Source of the DNA: Terebella lapidaria
Taxonomy: Eukaryota > Annelida > Polychaeta > Terebellida > Terebellidae
Length of the DNA stretch: 64,000 nucleotides
Reading direction: 5' to 3'
NCBI GenBank assembly: GCA_949152475.1
Contig: OX424563.1
Location: 8,281,001-8,345,000, forward strand
Part shown: in pieces, positions 34,868-46,025 of the stretch
Layout: the number at the start of each line of letters is the position of its first letter
Position numbering within the stretch: position 1 is the stretch's first letter
Notes under the pieces: generated by a model
Databases searched by the model: none
The model's input: only the letters and a program-made list of their open reading frames with translations
What the model was told of the DNA's origin: nothing
Translations under genes and position numbers: made by a program

Positions 34868-35600
34868 AGTAGGTGTGGCGATTTTGCCCTAAGCACGCGG
34901 CAGGTGATTGTAAACATAAAAGCCATTTATGTGGCCTTTTCGTACTTGGCCTTGTTTTGACACGCTCGGTTCGAGCGTGCGTTGCCACGGCGACGCATTG
35001 TAATTTACGCTCCAGTAAACTATAACAATGGATCAATTAGACCTCGCGTGCGCCCTACAGCTTGTGGTGTATTATATATACACTGGAAGCGACTCGATCG
35101 AGGAGATTGTCCGAGAGAGAGTGACTAGGACGCACACGAGGCTCGCCATGAGCTTTGTGTTCCCTGGTTCTGAGTAGAGGGCTCCTAGAGCCCTGGGGAC
35201 GATTTCCATGGGGAGGCCCGGGCTGGGAGAGACAAGTTGCTGACTCGGGGGCGTACGCCCTGTGGATCGCCAGTTCTCTCCCTTCCCGGGACGTGTGACA
35301 TAGGCTCTGGCCAGCATGTCGGACTGTACGGGGTTCCGTCCCCGAGGCAGACCGCGGCTCGCCAGGCCCCGCCAGTTAACACCGTAGGGATGAACTAGTT
35401 TCTGAACGGTGTCCGTAGGCCTGGGAGTGTCGGGTGGGCTGTTACCTGGTTACCGTTAATGCTGAAGTAGTTACCGTGTCCGCAGCGACCTCCGGTGAGC
35501 GGCCCTGCCGCAAGGATCCGGAATAGCGGATGCGCGTCCGCAAGGACTCGGATGAGAGAGGACTATCCTCGAGGATCCCGAAGAGCGGACGGTAGTCAAT
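34868..35600 (+). other. GC-rich, CpG-containing block
   Basis: A sharp rise in GC and CpG content against AT-rich surroundings. The left part (34,873-35,030) resembles 47,477-47,620: GTGGCGATTTTGCCC, GCAGGTGATT.TAAAC-like and a CACGCTCGGTTCGAGCGTGC palindrome here, against GTGGCGATTTTGCCCAAAG and CTTCGTGTTCGAAGCACGTG there. Both run up to an ACAATGG start-like site. The right part (35,510-35,600) has repeated CCGCAAGGA, GAGGATC and AGCGGA words. It may be the 5' region of an unclassified DNA transposon or an old promoter. Confidence 0.5.
35028..35177 (+). CDS. Small hypothetical frame in the GC-rich block
   Basis: A 49-codon frame starting MDQLDLACALQLVVYYIYTG and ending TRLAMSFVFPGSE. It has an acidic, leucine-rich start followed by an arginine-rich stretch (RERVTRTRTR). 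The ACAATGG start context and position just after a CpG-rich upstream block make translation conceivable. The pattern loosely recalls the N-terminus of Harbinger-type nuclease proteins (short acidic-leucine start, then an Arg-rich run), but no catalytic motif follows, so the family is not established. It may be a truncated transposase start or chance. Confidence 0.25.
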   Translation: MDQLDLACALQLVVYYIYTGSDSIEEIVRERVTRTHTRLAMSFVFPGSE

Positions 35601-35744
35601 AACTTTACATAGGTGTATATTTATTTATATGCATAAATCGGGAAAATACTCTGAGTCAAAAACTTTTCACTCCATTCATGTAAAATGAACCTTATAAGAA
35701 ACTTATGAGTCCAAACTAGGAGGTAATAAGTCCAAATAAGTCCG

Positions 35745-35905
35745 ACTTGGGACACTGCTGAGACCAACGAAGACCTTATCCAGCCTGGGAACGTGGGAGA
35801 GCCTACAGGGGACAATGCTGACACAAATGAAAACCTTATCCAGCCTGGGGGGCATGGCAGAGGCTACAGGGGACACTGCCGAGACAAATGAAGGACATAT
35901 TTCAC
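35745..35905 (+). repeat. 61-bp tandem repeat, 2.6 units
   Basis: Units begin GGGACACTGCTGAGAC (35,748), GGGACAATGCTGACAC (35,809) and GGGACACTGCCGAGAC (35,870). Each carries CTTATCCAGCCTGGG and GAG.CTACAGGG, the last only in part. The units are about 80-85% alike. It lies just left of an AGGTCA element. Duplicated at 43,083-43,243. Confidence 0.75.
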
Positions 35906-35930
35906 TAATTCCTTCGGCCATACAAAAAAA

Positions 35931-37084
35931 TTAGCCCAAGGGCTAAGAAAGGTTACCGGACAATACATATTTCAGATATTAGTATTTTGTACCGTGACCT
36001 CGAAAATAAGGTCATTGGCCAATTCAAGGACACAATAATATTCAGCATATGTCATTTCTAGTATGTCCACAATTGATTCCTAAGCTGTAACGTTAATAAT
36101 AAACGAAATATTAGCCATATGTCCTGTGACCTTGAAAATTAGGTCAAAGGTTAAGTTCAAGGTCATGACAATGTTCAGAATATATCATTTTCTATATGTC
36201 CACAATTGATTGTGAAGCTGTAAAGTCGATAAAAAGCGAGATATCAGCCATTTCGTTCTATGACCTTGCGAATGAGGTCAAAGGTCAAATTCAAGGTCAT
36301 AGCAATATTCAGCATACGATGTATATCATTTCCTATATGTTCATAATCGATTCCTAAGCTGTAAAGTTGATAATAAGCGAGATATTAGCCATTTTGTCCT
36401 GTGACCTTGAAAATGAGGTCAAAGGTCAAAATCAACGTCATCAGAATTTTCGGCATATATCATTCCTATATGTCCACAATTAATTCCTAAGCTGTAAGGT
36501 CGATATTAAGCGCGATATTAGACATTTTGTGCTCTGACCTTGAAACCGAGGTCAGAGGTCGAATTCAAGGTCACGAGAATATTCCGCATATATCATTTCC
36601 TATATGTCCACAATTGATTCCTAGTCTCTAATCTCAATATTAAGTGAGATATTAGGTATAATATGTCCCATTATAAAGCATAGGAGAATTTAACATGGAA
36701 AAGTCCCATTTGGGCCAAATTTGGGCCAAATTGGCCCACTTCGAGCGATTCAAGCGCAACGAAATTTATAGACATCATAGGAATACATATGAGGAGTGTT
36801 ATGTATCAAAAAGAGAAAAAGTTACTGAACAGATTTTAATAAAATGGCCGCCAAAGTCCAAAATTAAGCATTTTTTGTCCAAAACGGCCGCCATTTTGAA
36901 AAAAAATTGCGAAAATCAAAAAACTAAAAAATACCTCCCTCTCGAAATATTTTTAGGCCTTTTTGTGCAAAATTTGAGAAAAGAACGATCGCAAACTTTA
37001 AAGATAAAATTGTTGACGGACGGACGCCGGACGCCGGACGCAACGCCATGGCAATAGGTTATCGGACCATAGGTCCGGTAACCT
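35931..37084 (-). mobile_element. AGGTCA-rich tandem element, copy 2
   Basis: Reverse orientation relative to 12,983-14,239. It opens with the hairpin TTAGCCCAAGGGCTAA and GGTTACCGGAC, carries about five 133-bp units (AGGTCAAAGGTCA with AAATTCAAGGTCA near 36,270 and 36,412), then the CATTTT/GGCCGCC words, a GGACGCCGGACG stretch, and closes with GGTTATCGGACC, ATAG, GTCCGGTAACC. It looks whole from end hairpin to palindromic head. No protein is encoded. Its start is inside the tandem unit, so an identical copy lies at 43,269-44,422. Confidence 0.75.
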
Positions 37085-37442
37085 AACAATGATAAGAAGC
37101 CCAAATTCAAGTCTCCATAGCTCCGTCCCAGAACAATATGAACCGGGCGTCACAGGGAAGAATCCGTTGGATCTTCCCAAGGTTTTCTGGTTGGAGGATG
37201 GCTTCAAGGTTTCCTTGCATCTCATGGACGGACGCCGGACGGACGGACGCCGGACGCAACGCCATGGCAATAGGTTATCGGACCATAGCTCCGGTAACCT
37301 AACAATGATAAGAAGCCCAAATTCAAGTCTCCATAGCTCCGTCCCAGAACAATATGAACCGGGCGTCACAGGGAAGAATCCGTTGGATCTTCCCAAGGTT
37401 TTCTGGTTGGAGGATGGCCTCAAGGTTTCCTTGCATCTCATC
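37016..37442 (+). repeat. 216-bp tandem duplication at the element end
   Basis: The end of the AGGTCA element plus about 150 bp of adjoining sequence is repeated with a 216-bp period. The GGTAACCT junction is at 37,078-37,084 and again near 37,294-37,300. The two repeats are almost identical (GGCTTCAAGG against GGCCTCAAGG; ATAGGTCC against ATAGCTCC). Within the duplication the GGACGGACGCC word is expanded. The adjoining sequence begins the DIRS-type fossil. Also present at 44,354-44,780. Confidence 0.8.
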
Positions 37443-37558
37443 CCGTCCTTCCTAGTAAAAACTCAGCTTGCCTTCTCTCCATCGTTGGCCTTCACGATCC
37501 CTGCCTTGGCTTCGTCCTTAGGCCCGAATCTGATAAAAGACTGTATTCTATGCTCGGT
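37443..37558 (+). mobile_element. DIRS-type recombinase fossil, cut by the duplication
   Basis: Start of a DIRS-like tyrosine recombinase remnant, continuing in full only in the second unit (44,781-45,130). The sequence ends at the tandem duplication junction. A fossil; incomplete. Confidence 0.5.
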
Positions 37559-37812
37559 GTGAGAACGTGAAAGCATATATTGTTTCCACGTGTGAACGTG
37601 GTAGCTTCGGACTTTCTACGTGTGAACGTGGAAGCCTAAAACCTTTCTGCGTGCGAACGTGATAAGTTTTAAACTTACCACGTGCGAACGTGATAGCGCT
37701 AAATGCTTCCACGTGCGAACGTGGTAGCTTTGAACTTTCTACGTTCGAACGTGCAAGATTTTTACTAGAAAAAACTCCAAATTGTTTTCCCGCATATGTC
37801 ACCTGTGAAATG
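37559..37812. mobile_element. CACGTG foldback element, right half only
   Basis: The part of the 29,964-30,474 element right of position 30,221, including the right terminal repeat. The left terminal repeat is absent because the duplication starts inside the array. Confidence 0.75.
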
Positions 37813-37978
37813 TATGCATCAACCTATTACTACCCAATACAATCAGGTTTTGATGATTCGAAAAACAAATTTAATACAAACTGTTGGGACAAAAACAAGC
37901 CCGACCAAATATTTGTATTCAATGTATGTATACAGGTGTGTCAGGCAGCTTTACCAATCTCCCATGGATGTGGAACAA
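37813..37978 (-). mobile_element. Decayed MITE-like repeat, reversed, second unit
   Basis: Identical by eye to 30,475-30,640. Confidence 0.5.
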
Positions 37979-38292
37979 TGCAGAACTTCGAATGTTGCGA
38001 GTATTGTCATAAGCACTATTCTACTTATTGTTAAATTTCATGCAAGGAAAACATTGGAAATACAAGGTTTGACAATTATTTCGGACTGAAATTCATTGTT
38101 TGGGCAAAATGCTAACTTGTGATTTTATTAAACGATGCTCATTACGTTTCGGTAGTTACTAATTTATTTCCATTGTGCAAATATGCTTCTGTTTTACATT
38201 GTTTTATGAACAAACAGTATGTCAATACAACGCACCACAACATCTATTTGGTACGTTGTACTGATATATTTAATCTCACTTACCATTATGAT

Positions 38293-40648
38293 ATATGCTT
38301 GAGGAGGGCGAATATTTAATTTCCTGTACGTGGCTGTTAACATTCACAAGGTATGAAGACATGTCAGCACACAATAGAGATTTTCACATCAATTTCCGAT
38401 TGCTTGTAATTTTTATCTCGAGGGGAAATCTCCTTTTACATGTAAGATTCAATAGCGAATTTCCCGTTATTTATTTTCACCTGGAATAAACTGATGGGTG
38501 GAATTACCACTTAATATCCCGCGCGAAACTTATAATGACTTTTTTAATGAAAATCTATATTAAGTGATATACTTAATGAATATATAGGATATTTCTTGAA
38601 TTATGCATTATGAGTAGGACATTATCATATTACTCATATATCCAACTGAAAGAAGTATATTGTATAAGAGATCGGCTTACAATGTACAGTCATGCATCTA
38701 TTCAGCATGAGGCTAACTCATGGTATTTATTTTTTTTACGTTTGTGTATACTTGTTGTGGTATTTTATTATTGTTGTTATTTTCATTAGTTATACTGGCT
38801 TATGGTCTGGTTATGTCTTTCCATGTGAAATTGCCCACTCTAGCTGCATGGAAGAACATTGTCGAGTTTTCACTGCAACCTCAAGTGTGTGACGTTGAAT
38901 GTCAACGTTTCTCTTAGTTTGGGACGAAATAACGTGTGAATTCAAAGCAACAAAAATATGGGATAATGTACAGCTCGGATGGTTGTAGCTGGTATATGAT
39001 GGCCGTATCATAGCAATGGAACAAAAAATATCATATTATGAACCCCCACCTGCCTTTCCTATTTAATATTATGCACCATATAAGTAATTGCGAAAGGAAT
39101 GATGTCTCATTTCTCCGAATGAAATGGCATCAATAAATGGATGTTAACGTAGTGATTGCGAAATAATATGCATATTAGAGCAGGGATTTGGTCTCAACAC
39201 CGGGGGTTATGGTACTATCAGGGTCAGGTGAAACAATGTGACCAGCAGGGTCAGGTCAAGCACAAAGTCTAAGCTGGCGTGGTTTAAGCATAATACCGCA
39301 TTTCTCCCAGGATGCAGAGAGCGGATGCACTTTTAAATTTTGTCTACATGATGAATGTTCGTGGACAAGAAACAGGTAAGAGCTGACAGTGTGCTATCAT
39401 TAGCAATGCCATTCATTGCATGTAGGATCCATGTCAAGATCAATGTGAAATTCACATTTTATATTGAGCTGTTGATTCGTTTGTGTTATTTGACCGAAAA
39501 TCAAACACACTTCAATGAAACGGGAGAGGGAGAGAAAATATCCATCAATACCATCCTCTGGATTATTATGGGATAATTACACAAAAAGCAATATATTTAT
39601 CAAAGTCTGATATGGTGACACGCACACAATGTGTTGCCAATCAGAGACAAAACCGACTGACATGAATCAGCTAAAATTGCTGATTGGTTAATCTATTTTG
39701 CGAAAGAAACTATCAATAGACATAGAAATGGAGGCAAATATGCAATATGCGTCCATCCAATAATACTCTTATATTGCAACCAGATAATAATAAACAAAAT
39801 GACCTTGTACCATTATTGTTGCTGGTTTTGTCGTTCTGGTTTTATGCTGTTATTCAGTGCTCAGTGGGTGATAACTACGTCAACAAGCTTCTGTTTTCTG
39901 AATATTGATTGTCACGCCAGGTTCTGAGCATATATTAAGAACTATAATACACTGACATTATATATTTCATATTTCCTAACACTAATATAACACTGATGGG
40001 TCCTAACAAACGTGACTATTGGTATCATTTTTCAAATCAACTGTAGGTGGATACAATAGGATATCCATGCGTCATGTAGTCATGTTGCTTAATTGAAACC
40101 AATGGCGTCACATTATATCTCCTCTTATTCCATCCCCCATGTGACCATTTCCCCAGTTACTGTCAAAACGTTTGTCGTGTGAATATAATACCAGTGATTG
40201 TCGTTTCTAAGCATTTGATACTTTCATATACGTGTGGCAAAACAGCCTTGAGTTTTGTCGGAACTTGTATATGGACATATGCAGATTGCACTTGCAGAGA
40301 TGTATGATGTCAACAATAAATTACAGTTAATGTCTCGTCTTACCTCATGCAATACATTATAAATGATTTGCTTGAATCATGCGTTTTCTGAATGCTAATG
40401 TGGAGATGAAAACCTTCCATTCAATTTGTGTAATTTCATATTGGTTTTGTGTTCATGTTAAGGAAGAGTTGAGTAAAATAGTTATAGATACATGTAGAAT
40501 TATCACAAATATCACACTCAAATTCCCCTTACGAGTATTGATCGAGCATTTATATTCGTGCCATTTCTGTTCTGAACCCATTCGTTGGTGATCCCAAGCA
40601 GAATGCCGGAATGGATATTTATCCTTCAAATCAAACATTGTATGAGAT
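38293..40648 (+). repeat. Ancient segment F2, copy in tandem unit 2
   Basis: Same as 30,955-33,310, with no difference seen. Confidence 0.65.
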
Positions 40649-40935
40649 TACCTGCTATTGTCAACAAAAATATCGATAAATCAGTCATAATTTGGTGTTT
40701 CAATTATGCCTACCTCGTTCATTGCAACTGTAGACACCCTAGTAGAATGAAGACACCTGATACACATATTCAAATGTTCGATTGGCGTTCCAATGTGGAT
40801 TGGCGTTGATACAGAAGACTGACTGACATTTTGTTGACAATAGCAGCGGTCCAGAAACTGAAACAAATTGAATAACCAGCTTTCAGTGACGCGAAATTCA
40901 GCCAATATTATGCAATACAAACACATTTCAAATTT

Positions 40936-41250
40936 ACGGAAGCGTATTACCGCCATGCAAAAAATTTTTTTTATCTCGCCGTGGCGAGTTACTATCTCGC
41001 CGTGGCGAGTTAGTATCTCGCCGTGGCGAGTTAGCTATCTCGCCGTGGCGAGTTACTATCTCGCCGTGGCGAGTTACTATCTCGCCATGGCGAGTTACTA
41101 TCTTGCCGTGGCGAGTTAGCTATCTTGCCGTGGCGAGTTACTATCTTGCCGTGGCGAGTTAGCTATCTCGCCGTGGCGAGTTACTATCTCGCCGTGGCGA
41201 GTTACTATCTCGCCGTGGCGAGTTACTATCTTGCCGTGGCGAGTTACTAT
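40936..41250 (+). repeat. Array of 13 short palindromes, unit 2
   Basis: Same as 33,598-33,912 except that the tenth palindrome has the array consensus CCGTGG (41,173-41,174) where unit 1 has CCCAGG. The variant therefore arose in unit 1, or unit 2 was corrected to consensus. Confidence 0.85.
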
Positions 41251-41755
41251 TCTGTCTTCAATAGCATCGTGACGTAGCCCCCAAGGTCATCTGAGATTAA
41301 TTTCAAGGTTACCAAAAAATGAGCCCTTCACATAATTGTGACTTCCTACATGTTTAGCATATGAACCCATAATACGAACTTATAAAAGTTTCTCAAGGGT
41401 ATCTTATGGCCAATCTGTGCAATTTGGTGTAGCTATAACTTTTATCCGAGCACTCGAGGTCTGCTGGAGTCAAGTCCATGTTCATCAGAAAATGCACCAC
41501 ACATTAAATTGAATATATTTAGGAAAGGATAGGATAAATAGCTATCCTGTTCTAACCCTGATTCTATTAATACAAATCCAGCCTCTATCATGAAGCATTC
41601 AGCGTTCAGGCGAGAGTTTTTATAAAGTGGTCATCTCGGGCCAATAATGGACGGAATTGACCGTACAATATAACGTGAACTGGAAATAGGTTCTGGGTAG
41701 AACGTTTTACGGTTGTTTGAGCTTATACATATATGAAACCTCAACAGTTTCATTT

Positions 41756-42123
41756 AAAACCTTTTTGAAAGGTTCTTTGTGTGGAACCTTTTTCACGGAA
41801 CCTCAAAGGTTCTTTGTAAAGAAAATTTGGAATTATGAGATGAGGTTTTTGTAAAGGTTCAACCCGGGTTCTTTCACAACCAGTGAATTGAAGCTTTTGG
41901 GGGTACTTCAAGGTACCATCAAATCACGTTTAGGTTCTTTGAAGAACTCTCCCTGATTCGAATATGTTTCCATAAAAAAAATCAGTTCCATATTGACCCA
42001 TTTCAGGTTCTTTGCAGGTTAGGTAAAGAACCTCCAAGTGGTTCAATATTTGTTCACTCCAAAGTACTCAAGTTTCTAAATAGAACATTTCAGGTTCTTC
42101 AGAGAACCTTTCAATTGTTATCA
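41756..42123 (+). repeat. AGGTTCTTT palindrome cluster, second unit
   Basis: Same as 34,418-34,785. Confidence 0.65.
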
Positions 42124-42205
42124 AAAGAATATCCTATGGTCCAAAATAAGTTGTTTGAAACACATCAATTTCATATTGAACCTTCGAAAGCTCTATAGTT
42201 AAAAA

Positions 42206-42938
42206 AGTAGGTGTGGCGATTTTGCCCTAAGCACGCGGCAGGTGATTGTAAACATAAAAGCCATTTATGTGGCCTTTTCGTACTTGGCCTTGTTTTGACA
42301 CGCTCGGTTCGAGCGTGCGTTGCCACGGCGACGCATTGTAATTTACGCTCCAGTAAACTATAACAATGGATCAATTAGACCTCGCGTGCGCCCTACAGCT
42401 TGTGGTGTATTATATATACACTGGAAGCGACTCGATCGAGGAGATTGTCCGAGAGAGAGTGACTAGGACGCACACGAGGCTCGCCATGAGCTTTGTGTTC
42501 CCTGGTTCTGAGTAGAGGGCTCCTAGAGCCCTGGGGACGATTTCCATGGGGAGGCCCGGGCTGGGAGAGACAAGTTGCTGACTCGGGGGCGTACGCCCTG
42601 TGGATCGCCAGTTCTCTCCCTTCCCGGGACGTGTGACATAGGCTCTGGCCAGCATGTCGGACTGTACGGGGTTCCGTCCCCGAGGCAGACCGCGGCTCGC
42701 CAGGCCCCGCCAGTTAACACCGTAGGGATGAACTAGTTTCTGAACGGTGTCCGTAGGCCTGGGAGTGTCGGGTGGGCTGTTACCTGGTTACCGTTAATGC
42801 TGAAGTAGTTACCGTGTCCGCAGCGACCTCCGGTGAGCGGCCCTGCCGCAAGGATCCGGAATAGCGGATGCGCGTCCGCAAGGACTCGGATGAGAGAGGA
42901 CTATCCTCGAGGATCCCGAAGAGCGGACGGTAGTCAAT
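42206..42938 (+). other. GC-rich block, second unit
   Basis: Same as 34,868-35,600, including the small frame (see 42,366). Confidence 0.5.
42366..42515 (+). CDS. Small hypothetical frame, second unit
   Basis: Identical 49-codon frame to 35,028-35,177; the same reservations apply. Confidence 0.25.
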   Translation: MDQLDLACALQLVVYYIYTGSDSIEEIVRERVTRTHTRLAMSFVFPGSE

Positions 42939-43082
42939 AACTTTACATAGGTGTATATTTATTTATATGCATAAATCGGGAAAATACTCTGAGTCAAAAA
43001 CTTTTCACTCCATTCATGTAAAATGAACCTTATAAGAAACTTATGAGTCCAAACTAGGAGGTAATAAGTCCAAATAAGTCCG

Positions 43083-43243
43083 ACTTGGGACACTGCTGAG
43101 ACCAACGAAGACCTTATCCAGCCTGGGAACGTGGGAGAGCCTACAGGGGACAATGCTGACACAAATGAAAACCTTATCCAGCCTGGGGGGCATGGCAGAG
43201 GCTACAGGGGACACTGCCGAGACAAATGAAGGACATATTTCAC
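43083..43243 (+). repeat. 61-bp tandem repeat, second unit
   Basis: Same as 35,745-35,905. Confidence 0.75.
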
Positions 43244-43268
43244 TAATTCCTTCGGCCATACAAAAAAA

Positions 43269-44422
43269 TTAGCCCAAGGGCTAAGAAAGGTTACCGGACA
43301 ATACATATTTCAGATATTAGTATTTTGTACCGTGACCTCGAAAATAAGGTCATTGGCCAATTCAAGGACACAATAATATTCAGCATATGTCATTTCTAGT
43401 ATGTCCACAATTGATTCCTAAGCTGTAACGTTAATAATAAACGAAATATTAGCCATATGTCCTGTGACCTTGAAAATTAGGTCAAAGGTTAAGTTCAAGG
43501 TCATGACAATGTTCAGAATATATCATTTTCTATATGTCCACAATTGATTGTGAAGCTGTAAAGTCGATAAAAAGCGAGATATCAGCCATTTCGTTCTATG
43601 ACCTTGCGAATGAGGTCAAAGGTCAAATTCAAGGTCATAGCAATATTCAGCATACAATGTATATCATTTCCTATATGTTCATAATCGATTCCTAAGCTGT
43701 AAAGTTGATAATAAGCGAGATATTAGCCATTTTGTCCTGTGACCTTGAAAATGAGGTCAAAGGTCAAAATCAACGTCATCAGAATTTTCGGCATATATCA
43801 TTCCTATATGTCCACAATTAATTCCTAAGCTGTAAGGTCGATATTAAGCGCGATATTAGACATTTTGTGCTCTGACCTTGAAACCGAGGTCAGAGGTCGA
43901 ATTCAAGGTCACGAGAATATTCCGCATATATCATTTCCTATATGTCCACAATTGATTCCTAGTCTCTAATCTCAATATTAAGTGAGATATTAGGTATAAT
44001 ATGTCCCATTATAAAGCATAGGAGAATTTAACATGGAAAAGTCCCATTTGGGCCAAATTTGGGCCAAATTGGCCCACTTCGAGCGATTCAAGCGCAACGA
44101 AATTTATAGACATCATAGGAATACATATGAGGAGTGTTATGTATCAAAAAGAGAAAAAGTTACTGAACAGATTTTAATAAAATGGCCGCCAAAGTCCAAA
44201 ATTAAGCATTTTTTGTCCAAAACGGCCGCCATTTTGAAAAAAAATTGCGAAAATCAAAAAACTAAAAAATACCTCCCTCTCGAAATATTTTTAGGCCTTT
44301 TTGTGCAAAATTTGAGAAAAGAACGATCGCAAACTTTAAAGATAAAATTGTTGACGGACGGACGCCGGACGCCGGACGCAACGCCATGGCAATAGGTTAT
44401 CGGACCATAGGTCCGGTAACCT
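43269..44422 (-). mobile_element. AGGTCA-rich tandem element, copy 3
   Basis: Same as 35,931-37,084 except for A instead of G at 43,656. Confidence 0.75.
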
Positions 44423-44780
44423 AACAATGATAAGAAGCCCAAATTCAAGTCTCCATAGCTCCGTCCCAGAACAATATGAACCGGGCGTCACAGGGAAGAA
44501 TCCGTTGGATCTTCCCAAGGTTTTCTGGTTGGAGGATGGCTTCAAGGTTTCCTTGCATCTCATGGACGGACGCCGGACGGACGGACGCCGGACGCAACGC
44601 CATGGCAATAGGTTATCGGACCATAGCTCCGGTAACCTAACAATGATAAGAAGCCCAAATTCAAGTCTCCATAGCTCCGTCCCAGAACAATATGAACCGG
44701 GCGTCACAGGGAAGAATCCGTTGGATCTTCCCAAGGTTTTCTGGTTGGAGGATGGCCTCAAGGTTTCCTTGCATCTCATC
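44354..44780 (+). repeat. 216-bp tandem duplication, second unit
   Basis: Same as 37,016-37,442. Its presence in both units shows the 216-bp event came before the 7.3-kb event. Confidence 0.8.
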
Positions 44781-45130
44781 CCGTCCTTCCTAGTAAAAAC
44801 TCAGCTTGCCTTCTCTCCATCGTTGGCCTTCACGATCCCTGCCTTGGCTTCGTCCTTAGGCCCGAATCTGATAAAAGACTGTATTCTATGCTCGGTGTGG
44901 GTTTTGCGCTTGTTACTTAAGTGAACAAGAAATCTGTTTGTGAACAAAAAAACGTCTGCTGTTCATATCGCATCAGTCAATATTCCACCGAGACATACGT
45001 TCGCTTCCTATTCGTCCTGGATTCAAAAGTGTATCCAAATTTGTTATGACCTGGCCAAGCAGGACTCCACTTGTTCGTTTGAGGTAAGTGCCCATGACGT
45101 TAGAGCCATGGCGGCTTCCCTATATGGGAT
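44740..45130 (+). mobile_element. DIRS-type tyrosine recombinase fossil
   Basis: Remnant of the tyrosine recombinase gene of a DIRS-like retrotransposon. Two blocks are recognisable. The first, 44,770-44,900, has FTIPALASSLGP and a following block of the form seen before the middle of these recombinases. The second, around 44,985-45,120, has RHTFASYSSWI and AHDVRAMAAS, the conserved HxxR region of the catalytic domain. DIRS elements integrate with such recombinases instead of an integrase. The copy is a fragment and is broken; no reverse transcriptase or terminal repeat was found beside it. The ancestral copy was interrupted at its 5' side by the AGGTCA element end. Confidence 0.6.
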
Positions 45131-46020
45131 GTGTTCCTCTCGATCAAGTGATGTTGATGGCAATCCCATAACACCTTTACCTCTTTCTACCGTAGGGACT
45201 AGATATGGACGAGATGTGAGGGTTACCACCTCAAGCCCGTGGTAGCCGTGCACGGTGTCGTCACCCTGTGAGGTGGATGTGGCCCACCTGATATACGTTG
45301 CGTTCACTTGTACATATGTTGCTGTTCCACGGTTTCGAGTTAAGGTTCGTTAGGGAACCCACTGGAACCTGTTTTTCTAAGAGTGAATAATATCTATCTT
45401 GCTGTGCAGAAAAGTCGCAGTTTTCATCAGAGCGACATTGTGAAAGCTGCCACTAGAAATGAGATGCATAAATATCAGTGACCTGGAAAGAATACTCATG
45501 ATTTAGTGATCCAGTACTGAGTTAGTGGCACACATGTAATTTGAGTGCATGAATGGCGTATCTCATTCCAACGAAAAGACATTTTGAACGTAATTCGTGG
45601 ATGAGATTTCGCATTATACTCTATAATTATCTCAAACACACACTTTGGGAGGGGGAGTCGATATTCGACATTGTCGTCGAGTTACTTCTTTTCTCCATCC
45701 ACATAGATCTAACATATTCAATATTTCTGGAAAACGTGTCCAGGCATTGCTCAACCAACTCGTTCACAATCCCAGCGATTCAATGGAAATTGTCATCCCT
45801 AGAGCGCATACAGGCCATGCGTGTCAAGAGGGTTGATTTTATCATCATTTCATCATCAACTCATTAGACAAAATCGATAGGTACATACATCAAATGCGTA
45901 TGCAACAATCATCAAAATCGTATGAGAAATGGGACCTGTAGAACGCTCTACACAAATTTATTTGGGGTGGAGTGAATCCATAGTATCTGCCGACCTACGT
46001 TTGAGGAATACAATGACACA
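45131..46020. other. Flank of the DIRS fossil, otherwise unassigned
   Basis: 45,131-45,370 may be the downstream part of the DIRS-like element. The open frames at 45,553-45,867 overlap in different frames and show no domain. Confidence 0.35.
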
Positions 46021-46025
46021 CCGAC

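Larger units (their letters stand above)
30221..37558 (+). repeat. 7,338-bp tandem duplication, unit 1
   Basis: Positions 30,221-37,558 are repeated at 37,559-44,896 in direct head-to-tail order with a constant offset of 7,338. Reading both units I saw only three differing bases: 33,835-33,836 (CA against GT at 41,173-41,174) and 36,318 (G against A at 43,656). The junctions share a 3-bp GTG (30,221-30,223, 37,559-37,561, 44,897-44,899). That microhomology fits end-joining or template switching rather than exchange between long repeats. Confidence 0.95.
37559..44896 (+). repeat. 7,338-bp tandem duplication, unit 2
   Basis: Second unit, offset 7,338 from unit 1. Its left edge joins the DIRS-type fossil to the middle of the CACGTG array, a junction that exists only because of the duplication. 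Its right edge runs on without a break into the rest of the DIRS-type fossil, so the right edge of unit 2 is the ancestral sequence and the left edge of unit 1 is the ancestral left side. Its contents repeat those of unit 1 and are listed with short entries. Confidence 0.95.

Noticed and set aside
35072-35382. Two reverse-strand frames in the GC-rich block as genes
   Set aside because: High GC lowers stop frequency; no domain, and the forward strand has the better start context.
36695-37057. 120-codon frame starting MEKSHLGQIWAK as a gene
   Set aside because: It lies in the non-coding head of an AGGTCA element; the matching parts of the copies at 13.2 and 61.6 kb do not keep it open.
36998-37562. 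147- and 157-codon frames with internal peptide repeats as genes
   Set aside because: They are open because of the 216-bp tandem duplication (a multiple of three) and occur on both strands at once.
30221-44896. Large segmental duplication mediated by the inverted palindrome arrays
   Set aside because: The edges lie in the CACGTG array and the DIRS fossil with only a GTG in common, not in the palindrome arrays.
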